A program made the translations under genes and the position numbers. DNA of 64,000 nucleotides from Diadema setosum (Eukaryota; Echinodermata; Echinoidea; Diadematoida; Diadematidae): positions 12,548,600 through 12,612,599 of the forward strand of contig CM067059.1 in assembly GCA_033980235.1 (NCBI GenBank), read 5' to 3'. The stretch's first letter is position 1. The number at the start of each line of letters is the position of its first letter. This document shows, piece by piece, positions 38,823 through 47,712 of this stretch. A model generated the notes under the pieces. The model had not been told where the DNA came from. It saw only the letters and a program-made list of their open reading frames with translations, and made no database searches.

Positions 38823-38916
38823 TCTTCTATCAGTGACTTCCGTAGTCACGCTCCCCTCAACAACTCGAGATCCCTCTCGCTCTCGACGCCCCTCTCTCCG
38901 CCTCCGGAATTGGAAG
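38823..38916 (+). CDS. PRKCE: PKC hinge (V3) exon, candidate B (alternative to 37045-37117)
   Basis: A 94-base segment after a long CT-rich tract ending TCTCTCTGATAG and before GTACCT. Read in phase 0 it has no stop and encodes 31 residues: SSISDFRSHA, PLNNSRSLSL, STPLSPPPELE, then the first base of Gly. Its phases are identical to those of 37045-37117. If both were spliced in series, the frame shifts and meets a TGA at the fifth codon, so they should be mutually exclusive. Its SRSLSLSTPLSP resembles the Ser/Pro-rich part of the vertebrate PKC epsilon hinge a little better than candidate A does. No transcript evidence is available here. Confidence 0.55.
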
Positions 38917-38986
38917 GTACCTCCAACCGTCATTCGGCTTTTGCATGTCACCAGCCCTTTAGCATGCACATCCTTGATCAGAGTAC

Positions 38987-38988
<2 letters not shown>

Positions 38989-39028
<40 letters not shown>

Positions 39029-39043
39029 TAATAAATTAATAAA
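38989..39043 (+). repeat. Poly(A)31 with (TTAATAAA)3
   Basis: 31 A followed by three TTAATAAA units, 72 bases after hinge exon B. This could be the tail of a retroposed sequence; the body was not identified. Confidence 0.9.
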
Positions 39044-39059
39044 TGCCAAAACCCCCCCA

Positions 39060-39195
39060 CCATACACCTTTACATTCACACATTCACATACACACAACCA
39101 TCACACACACACACACACAATACACAAACACAAACGCAAACACACAACTTACACACACGTAATTCCCCCATTCACACACATAATAACACACATAT
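39060..39195. repeat. CA-rich tract
   Basis: Imperfect ACAC repeats, including (AC)8. Confidence 0.9.
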
Positions 39196-39459
39196 ATGTA
39201 GGTGTGTCATCATGTTATCTGTATAAAGTTGGAGATCATAAAAGGAAGAAGAATGTGCATAAAGCCAACTTTGGCAAGGTAACCTTTACAGTTTTCAGAC
39301 TTTTTATTCTTTTTAAAGATATTTTCCTTGGAATGAAGCAAGGCAAATTATATACCGGTATCAATTTAAAGCTTTAAGCATCTGACGAATTCATATCTAC
39401 CAAAAACTTATTTTCCTTACATTATATAGCTTTTGTGATGGTGCATCACATATGAGCTT

Positions 39460-41030
39460 TTCATGAATGTAATCACATGAATGTGACTTGACTTTCACAC
39501 CGAGTCACATCAAACTGACTTTATTTTCATGCACAGTCACATCAAACTGACTTCACTTTCATGAGAGTCACATCAAGCTGACTTGACTGTAGATGCAGAG
39601 TCACATCAAATGGATGTGACTTACATGCAGAATCACATCAAGCTGACTTGACTTTCATGAGTCACATCAAACTGACTGGACTTTACATACAGAGACACAT
39701 CAAACTGACTTGACTTTCAAGCAGAGTCACATCAAACTATCTTGACTTTCATGCGGAATCACATCAAACTGACTTGACTTTCAAGCAGAGTCACATCAAA
39801 CTGACTTCACTTTCATGAGAGTCACATCAAGCTGACTCGACTGTAGATGCAGAGTCACATCAGACTAACCTGACTTTCAAACAGAGTCACATCAAATGGA
39901 TGTGACTTTCATGCAGAATCAGATCAAGCTGACTTGACTTTCAAGCAGAGTCACATCAAACTGACTTGACTTTCAGGCAGAGTCACATCAAACTGACTTG
40001 ACTTTCAAGCAGAGTCACATCAAACTGACTTGACTTTCAGGCAGAGTCACATCAAACTGACTTGACTTTCAAGCAGAGTCACATCAAACTATCTTGACTT
40101 TCATGCGGAATCACATCAAACTGACTTGACTTTCAAGCAGAGTCACATCAAACTGACTTCACTTTCATGAGAGTCACATCAAACTGACTTGACTTTCAAG
40201 CAGAGTCACATCAAACTGACTTCACTTTCATGAGAGTCTCATCAAGCTGACTTGACTGTAAATGCAGAGTCACATCAGACTAACCTGACTTTCAAACAGA
40301 GTCACATCAAATGGATGTGACTTTCATGCAGAATCACATCAAGCTGACTTGACTTTCATGCAGAGTCACATCAAGCTGACTTGACTTTCAAGCAGAGTCA
40401 CATCAAACTGACTTCACTTTCATGAGAGTCACATCAAGCTGACTCGACTGTAGATGCAGAGTCACATCAGACTAACCTGACTTTCAAACAGAGTCACATG
40501 AAACGGATGTGAGTTTCATGCAGAATCACATCAGGCTGACTTGACTTTCATGAGTCACATCAAACTGACTGGACTTTACAAGCAGAGTCACATCAAACTG
40601 ACTTGACTTTACAAGCAGAGTCACATCAAACTGACTTGATTTTCATGCAGAATCACATCAAACGGACTTGATTTATATGCAGAGTTACATCAGACTGAAG
40701 TGACTTTCAAGCAGTCATATCAAAATAACTTGACTTTCAAGCAGAATCACATCAGACTAACCTGACTTTCCTGCAGAGTCACATCAAACTGACTTGACTT
40801 TCCTGCAGAGTCACATCAAACTGACTTGACTTTCAAGCAGAGTCACATCAAAAAATGGATGTGACTTTCTTGCAGAATCACATCAAGCTGACTTGAGTTT
40901 CATACAGTCACATCAAACTCACTTGACTTTCAAGCAGAGTCATATCAAACTGACTCGACTTTTATGCAGAGTCACATCAACTGACTTGACTTTCAAGCAG
41001 AGTCACATCAAACTGACTTGACTTTCATGC
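39460..41030 (+). repeat. 32-bp minisatellite, ~1.57 kb
   Basis: About 49 units of a 32-base motif typified by GAGTCACATCAAACTGACTT followed by GACTTTCAAGCA. Variants (CTGTAGATGCAG, ATGGATGTGAC, TTCATGAGAGTC) recur in the same order, giving higher-order repeats. The period of 32 is not a multiple of three and the array is non-coding. Confidence 0.97.
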
Positions 41031-42140
41031 TTAAGAAAAAGGGGCTTTATTATCATTCATTATGCAAGTCAGTAATTCACTGATCTCATTGATTGTGATA
41101 GTGATGAATTGTTCTCTAAAAATGGAGTATGAATACTTATTATGTGAAAGATATGTTTCTCTTTTTGCTCACTGAAGGGGGTTACAACGAGAATTGTGAG
41201 AGATTTTAATCTAAGAGTTGCAATATTTTGTTGTTGAAAACTTGCCGAGCCAGATGCTCCCTCCCCCCCCAAAAAAAAAAGGCAAAAAAAGGATTACAAC
41301 ATTAGTGACACCTCATTCAGGACAAGCTTGTTGTTTAGATTGTTTGTTTTGTTTTTTAAACCCTGAATGCATCCACATATTCTTGGCTTATTGATAAAAT
41401 CCCAAAATGTGATAAAACCCTGAAATGCTGTGCAAAGGAGAGCAAGTGTGTTGGTATCAGTATAAGATGCAGTATTCCTTTGTCCCTTCAATAGCGTGAG
41501 CACTCTGTGAACTAATCTTTAAATAGGTTATTGCCACAACCTCATAGTGTCACACTTGGCTAGAGAATTTCTCTTTAATAGAGAGTTGAGGGTAATTTGC
41601 GAGGTTCATAGGCAGCAGGTTACCCCTAATGGCCTTTTTTTTTTTTTTTTTTGTGCATAATGACTACAGGAAATTCTTGAATAACATCCAAATCCCAAAT
41701 CGTAGCCAGTGGTATGATTTGTTTTTGTCATTGTTTCTTTTTTTTTTTTTTTTTTTTTTTGTAAATAGTGTCTTGTGTAGCATAGACCACAAAGGCTCGG
41801 TAAGAAATGACTCGTAGCAGAATTGCTCAAACCAAAAGCGACACACACATCATCTTGCCAACAAGCGTGCACTTGTCCCAGTAAATTCACACATCTACCT
41901 TTTTTTGCCTCCAAATGCACTATTCCCAAAATATTCTTTTGTAGAATTGTGGTCAAGACGAAAGTTCGTAGCCCTGAGATTTGTAAGCGAATGAAAGGAC
42001 TGCAAATACGCACTGCTTGTTTCATTGAGCTCTTTTGATCAGATTCAAGACCAAGGGAAAACAAAAATGTAATGAAGGAATTTCACATACATTTCACTTC
42101 AACACCAGCCTAACATGCAAAGGTGCTTGAGTATTGCTAC

Positions 42141-42530
42141 TTAAAGGGATCGTATGGTTTTGGGTGAGACCTAATTTCAGGTTTCTAACAATTTTTGGTG
42201 AGATAATGAAAAACCTCTTATGAAATATGAAAGAGCATGTAATTCCATGAGGAATTCAACGTTTATTTGACGAAAATTGGTTTTGAAATGGCTGAGATAT
42301 CCAAAACAGAGCAATTCTAATGAAGTGTGGGACCCACATTTTATTACAATCACTTTGTTTTACTTTGTTTTTGGATGTTTCAGTAATTCCAAACCCGATT
42401 TTCATCAAATAAATTTTGAATTCCTCTTAAAATGGTGTGCTCTGTGCTATTTCATAAGTGTTTTCTTGGTATCTCTCAAAAAGTTAGAAGCCCAATTTTC
42501 ATCTCCACCAATACTGTACCATCCCTTTAA
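42141..42530. mobile_element. TTAAAGGG MITE-like element
   Basis: Begins TTAAAGGGATCGTATGGT and ends ACTGTACCATCCCTTTAA; inverted ends of about 18 bases with a few mismatches. 390 bases, no coding capacity. Confidence 0.7.
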
Positions 42531-42982
42531 GTTCTATGAAGCTATTTATTTCTTCACATACATGTAAAAATTTATAATTCTTAGAGATATATTAAGAGGT
42601 CAATTACTGTGCTCAATTAGTGATATGAATGATGACATATTCAAGAACATTGAGTATAGTCAAGATGTAAAAAAGGGGGAACACCCTAGAAAAAAAAAAA
42701 TTGCACACACATATCACAAATCAAGCACCAATCTTCTTTTTTTTTGTATGGTTTATTTTATTTTTTGGTATCACTTTAAGTTGCATGTACCTGTTTGGTG
42801 CCCTGTTGTTTACCACTTGTGTGTCTGTTTCCCTCAAGAATGATGTATGTGTTTTTGCACACATGCATTTCACACTTCCTATGCATGATGTGACATTTTA
42901 CAGAATGATTTTACTGTCTTTTAGAGAGGGGAAGTAATTAATTTGTTTATATGCATACATATGTTGTTTAGATTGATCAAAA

Positions 42983-43761
42983 TTAAAGGGAAAGTCTCTA
43001 CAAAATAATTGTGGATTTTACCATGTCAGAAAGGTAAATGCAACCCCCAGTGAAAGTTTGAGGACAGATTTGACACTCCATTAAAATGCTATGAATTTTT
43101 TAGGCTTCTGATATTGTCATGCACTTGCTTCTTCTTGAGATGGGAACTCTACAGCAAGTTGTGATTTTGTGATGTCACAAAAGTAGAGTGATGCTGAAGA
43201 GCGTACAAAATTAATTTCACAAATCTTCGTCGTTTAGTGAAAAATACATATCTTGACCAGAAAGGAAGTAGCAGGTGCTTGTATGCAAGCAACCGTGGGA
43301 TTGATGACTTTTAGTCTCCTACAAAGGAATAGGTAATGATTATAAAGTGCCTTGGCTCCAGAGCACAAACTTTTGCTGCCAGCTAGGGGGCTTGAACTGA
43401 GGACCTAACAATTGATAGTTCATGGTCTTATCTACAAAGCCACAGCACATATACATATGGTGATATATTGAGGCAAATATCACTCTTCATACCTTCTAGA
43501 GGATCTAGATCAAATGCTTGACGTCCTAGAAAAATGGAAGTTTTGTAAAAACTTCCTGTATATCATTCAAGCCCTGTGACATCACAAATTGTAGCAGAGT
43601 TTCCATGTATCGAGAGCAACTCATGAAATTAACTAGTGAAAACTTCTGACAATTCAAGCTTCGAAACAGATTGTTCAATTCTCCTAAAACTTGCACTGAG
43701 TTTTAATTTACTTTCTGCATTAGCAAATCCACAATGTGTTGTGGGGACACTTCCCCTTTAA
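42983..43761. mobile_element. TTAAAGGG fold-back element with nested SINE head
   Basis: Begins TTAAAGGGAAAGTC and ends GACACTTCCCCTTTAA. Inner segments are also inverted copies of each other, for example GTGATGTCACAAA with TGACATCACAAATT and TTGTGGATTTT with AAATCCACAA, so the element folds back over much of its length. A tRNA-like repeat interrupts the middle. Confidence 0.65.
43380..43450 (-). repeat. tRNA-like SINE head
   Basis: On the - strand GCTGTGGCTTTGTAGATAAG resembles an A box region and AGTTCAAGCCC a B box. The same A-box sequence is seen at the window start. It lies inside the fold-back element at 42983-43761 and so was inserted later. Confidence 0.55.
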
Positions 43762-45856
43762 AAGTATCAATTATGTTGTAGGATGTGGTCATTACTACCG
43801 AGAGAATGCTTGTTGGTGAAAACTGCTTCCTTTTTCACTCTCAGCTCCATGATTACGGAGTGACAGCCGACAATTAAGAATTCACCAGGAAACCAATTTT
43901 TGTTTCTTGGTTATTAATTATTGCCCCCAGTCAGCTTGTCAAAAGTTACAGACAGATTTATATCACTTTCGGTGAACTCACAGAAAGCATTTCAAATAAT
44001 TGAGTCAAAAAAGACTGGATTAAAATGGCTACATGTGACATTTTATCATCAGTGTTGTTTGTACAGAGTCATATCTTACAGATGCAATATTTCTGTTTCC
44101 TTGCAGCCGTCATATATCTGTCTGTCTTTGTATGACTTCACAAAACTATGAGGATTATTATGCTCGCTTCGTGCAATTTTTGTGTACAAATACAAAAAAA
44201 AAAAAGAAGAGTTCTTCTTAGCTTGAGATAGCTGCCTCCAAAAACCTCTAGATTCTACTTCCCTTGGTGGAGAGGGTCGTAAGGCTGGTGGTTTTCCCAA
44301 CAAGCATCGTTCCTTGGCACATGACCCATAATGTGATGGATGTGTGGGGAAAAGTTTGCAATAACCTCTCAGAATGTTGGTGAGCCATCTGATGTGGTGT
44401 TCTGTTGGCACCTCGATGTAGTGGTCAGAAGTGTTCATGCTCACACAGGAGTACTAACAACCTGCTTGTGGTTGAGGCCTCATTCAGTTCATGTGGTGAT
44501 ACGGCACGACTACTTGAATGTACTTTGTCACTCTTCTTACAAGTTGCAGTGGACATGGTAACAATATACGTCCTCTAACAAGGACAGAGGATGTTGATTG
44601 CATTCAAACAAATTAAAAAATATATTTTTCCTCAGCCAAAAATGTGCCCAAGTATTCCCTACACACTTCTTTACAGTGACCTCAAAAAGTTGACTATTTT
44701 AAAGTCTCCATAGTACACCATATTAGATGCACCACTGACATTCAGATGATCATAATTTAGCTCAAGCTTGTCCAACTTCTTGCTTTTCCCTTGAAAGGTT
44801 AATAATATGCCTGCAATTTAATATCAAATTTTGTTGAACTGTATTTCTAATCTCAGTCAGTGCATGTTTGCCCAAGGAAATCGCATCAGAAAATACAGAA
44901 CCTCCTAAAGAATGAGGTTTTGCACAATGTTTCAGCATGAAAACTTGAAAGATTTTTTTTACCTTGTTAAGTACTGTAATCAATCACTTTAAGCAATGCC
45001 CTTATCAGTGTAATAACACTTTCTCTTCAATAAACTTAATGTATTTTTGTTGTTGTTCTTTGCTTCACTTTCTTTTCTCTAACACAACTTGTCATTGATG
45101 CCAATGGCAAATCCTCTCTAATCTTTCTCATATTGTATTCCATGCATCTAATATGCTCATTTATGAATCACAAATCACCCTTTGTTATTTTTGTACGTTG
45201 GATGACGTTCTTATCCTCACATTGAATTACTCACAAATGTATTTGAAATTATGCAATCTAATCAATACCATCATGATTTCCTCTTCAAATTTTAACTTCT
45301 ATAATCAATTTCACATTCATTATATTTTTTTTCTCATGAATCACCACATACTCATTGCATCATTTTTTTTCCTTCTCACCTTTTTCCCATTATTTTCATT
45401 CTTATCTTTCTTTGGCTATGTGTGCATACATATCCACATTTCTTTTGTGTACGCACACCTATTTTCTTCATTTCAATCTTGGACCAATCTCTTCCCTGCA
45501 TTTTCTCTATGTTCATCTATTCTTTCACATCACCTTTCTTTTTCTCTACCTCACAAATCCATTTTTGTTTTCATATGTCTGTCCTTTAATTCCTCCATTC
45601 ATTGATTTATTTACCAATCCACTCATTCACATGTACATTTCTCTCTCTCTCATCTCTCTGTCTTTGTCTCTCACTACAATGTTACTTTAAAACTACCACT
45701 TTCATTTACCACCACCGCTTCCACCAATGCCGCATCATCACCCCTTCCCTGGCGACGCCCCTCCCTCTTTAACCCCCTCTTACATCTACATCTCCGCATC
45801 TTCCGACCTCCTCCTCCTCCTCCTCCGCCTCCACCCCCTGGATGCGGGACGAGTAG

Positions 45857-46047
45857 GCACCAGCAAGATCGAGGAGCTAGGGGAGGCCACGGGCAAGCTG
45901 TCCATGGACGAGATGACCAAGAGCCACGTGGGCTCCACCATGCGGACGCCATCCCTTCAGGAGGAGCTGGAGAGGAGACCAAGCAAGCGCTACAACCTGG
46001 ACAACTTCACCTTCCTCAAGGTCCTGGGCAAAGGCAGCTTTGGCAAG
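45857..46047 (+). CDS. PRKCE: PKC exon: rest of hinge and glycine-rich loop
   Basis: A 191-base exon ending GGCAAG before GTTGGT. It starts after GACGAGTAG with two bases that complete Gly203, then encodes residues 204-266. The hinge part includes KIEELGEATGKLS, which aligns with EIKELENNIRKALS of human PKC epsilon. The kinase domain starts near NLDNFTFLKVLGKGSFGK; Gly260, Gly262 and Gly265 form the ATP-binding P-loop. The acceptor was chosen because its phase fits and the resulting peptide runs on; the pyrimidine tract ends about 15 bases before the AG. The donor is weak and a 167-base TTC repeat starts 20 bases after it. Confidence 0.88.
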
Positions 46048-46066
46048 GTTGGTCCTCGTTGGAGGA

Positions 46067-46233
46067 TTCTTCTTCTTCTTCTTCTTCTTCTTCTTCTTCT
46101 TCTCCTTCTTCTTCTTCTTCTTCTTCTTCTTCTTCTTCTTCTTCTTCTTCTTCTTCTTCTTCTCCTTCTTCTTCTTCTTCTTCTTCTTCTCCTTCTTCTT
46201 CTTCTTCTTCTTCTTCTTCTTCTTCTTCTTCTT
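46067..46233 (+). repeat. (TTC)n trinucleotide repeat, 167 bp
   Basis: TTC units with four scattered CTCC interruptions. It starts 20 bases after the exon ending at 46047. Poly-Ser, poly-Leu and poly-Phe frames across it are artefacts. Confidence 0.97.
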
Positions 46234-46799
46234 GCCGTGGTGATAAGAATGGGTTGGAGTGGGAGAGCCAGAGAGAATGAAATTTGATTGTCCCTTGTTT
46301 TGGGTTAGACAATACCACAATATCTGAGTTTAGCACTTCGATGACCTTCCAGCTTTAATTACTTGTGGAGTTTCTTGCAATGTGCTTCCTGTTTTGTTAT
46401 GTTGCCTGAGATGGGAGAAGGGTAAGCCAGGGAAACTTGAATGTCAATTACTCCTTTTTTTCCTGCATTGCTTATGTAATTGAATTCATGTAAAGCTCTT
46501 TGAAGAAAAACTTTCCAATGTGTACCCCAATACTAACATTATAGAACTAATAGTGGCAAAAATATTGCTACTTATTTTGGGCAGACTCTGAGTAATCTCT
46601 GTATACCTTGACAGTTTCTATTGAAGAGTGTTAGCCAAGTTTGAGTAATTGATGTTTTTAAAGCACAGTGTATGCAGGGAAAATGTATGAAATAAAAACA
46701 GAATGATGCCAACAAATGAATGGTGGGCATGTGTCAAATAATGCATGGAATCTGAGAATAAAAACTATGAGTATCCTGGAGTTTCCATGAGTAAAATTG

Positions 46800-46843
46800 C
46801 CCCCCCCCCAAAAAAAAAAGCACACACACACACACACACACAC
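46800..46843. repeat. C10A10 run with CA repeats
   Basis: Ten C then ten A then (CA)n. Confidence 0.9.
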
Positions 46844-47122
46844 AAGGGAAATAAACTGAAAATCAGACACTTATTCTTGAGTCTATTCTGAAGTTATTCT
46901 CAGTTCCACTGAATGCTAGCATATCAAATCTGAAAAAAAAAAGACAACAAACAAGCAAGAAAAACTGACGAAAAACTGAAATCTTATCAGAGGAGCTGAT
47001 TTCATTCCTGCTATGACTGCTTTATGCATTGCTCATGACACCCTGAATAAAGAATCATTGCAATGTCTAACCTGACTGTCCCTCATCCCCCCCCCCCCCC
47101 TTCAATCTCTGGTCCCCGGCAG

Positions 47123-47296
47123 GTCATGCTAGCGGAGCGGAAGGGGACGGACGAGGTGTACGCCGTCAAGGTCCTCAAGAAGCACGCCATCATCCAGGAC
47201 GACGACGTCGAGTGCACCATGACAGAGAAGCGAGTCCTGGTGCTGGCCAACCGCCACCCGTTCCTCACATCGCTACATTCCTGCTTCCAGACCAAG
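47123..47296 (+). CDS. PRKCE: PKC exon: kinase N-lobe (catalytic Lys and alpha-C helix)
   Basis: A 174-base exon in phase 0 at both ends, after GGTCCCCGGCAG and before GTGAGC. It encodes residues 267-324. Lys282 in VYAVKVLKK is the ATP-anchoring lysine, and Glu301 in TMTEKRVL is the alpha-C glutamate that pairs with it. It ends [14 protein letters not shown], where human epsilon has HPYLTQLYCCFQTK. Nearly every third codon base is G or C, unlike the next exon. Confidence 0.96.
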
Positions 47297-47344
47297 GTGA
47301 GCAAAGAAAAAAAAATCATAATACAGTCTAATTTTTTCCTTGAC

Positions 47345-47712
47345 TTAAGCCCTCACACACTAAACTATCAGACCGATCGCATGACTCTTGGGCATACGAC
47401 CAGTCGCACAACTCGACATCGCACACTATACGATCAGACCGCACAACTAGGCTTACGACCGTTACGGCGCCAGTACATTTTACCAATGAGAATAGAAGCG
47501 TCTGCAGTGCGCATTGTATGCGCTTTTACACTTTTTGCATATCATGATTGGCTGAAAGCCCATGACCAGTCGTGGAAATTTGACATGTCAAATCTCTAAC
47601 ACTGGCTGTAAGACCCAGTTGCATGACTGGAAACTGGCAAGGCTGGTGACGTCACACTTCCGGTCTTAAGGTCGTACGACCGGTATGATTATATATTGTA
47701 TGGCGGGCTTTA
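47345..47712. mobile_element. TTAAGCCC-ended MITE-like element
   Basis: Starts TTAAGCCCTCACACACTA and ends ATTGTATGGCGGGCTTTA, imperfect inverted termini. Inside there are many CGACC/GGTCG motifs. 368 bases, starting 49 bases after the exon at 47123-47296. Confidence 0.55.

Larger units (their letters stand above)
37118..45856 (+). other. PKC intron(s) (8.7 kb) around hinge exon B
   Basis: From the donor of hinge exon A to the acceptor at 45857, interrupted by hinge exon B at 38823-38916. It contains a long poly(C), poly(A) with TTAATAAA repeats just after exon B, a CA-rich patch, the 1.57-kb minisatellite, two TTAAAGG-type elements and a nested SINE head. At 43780-45700 I see only AT- and CT-rich unique sequence. 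Confidence 0.8.
46048..47122 (+). other. PKC intron (1.1 kb) in the P-loop region
   Basis: GTTGGT...CGGCAG intron. It starts with the TTC repeat and also holds a C10A10 run followed by CA repeats (46800-46843) and a C-run just before the acceptor (~47086-47100). Otherwise AT-rich with nothing recognised. Confidence 0.88.

Noticed and set aside
37045..38916. Both hinge exons used in series
   Set aside because: The phase would shift and give an in-frame TGA at the fifth codon of the second exon.
41606..42064. 152-codon - strand open frame
   Set aside because: Interrupted by poly-Lys from T runs, with no recognised domain. I could not support it as a gene.
45153..45605. 150-codon + strand frame rich in Phe, Leu and Ser
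   Set aside because: AT- and CT-rich intronic sequence; no domain and no splice support.
45727..46287. Single + strand frame running through the P-loop exon into poly-Leu
   Set aside because: Only 45857-46047 is kinase sequence. Downstream is the TTC repeat, and the next kinase residues lie at 47123, so the exon must end at 46047.
46016..46336. Poly-Glu and poly-Lys frames on the - strand
   Set aside because: Translations of the TTC/GAA repeat.
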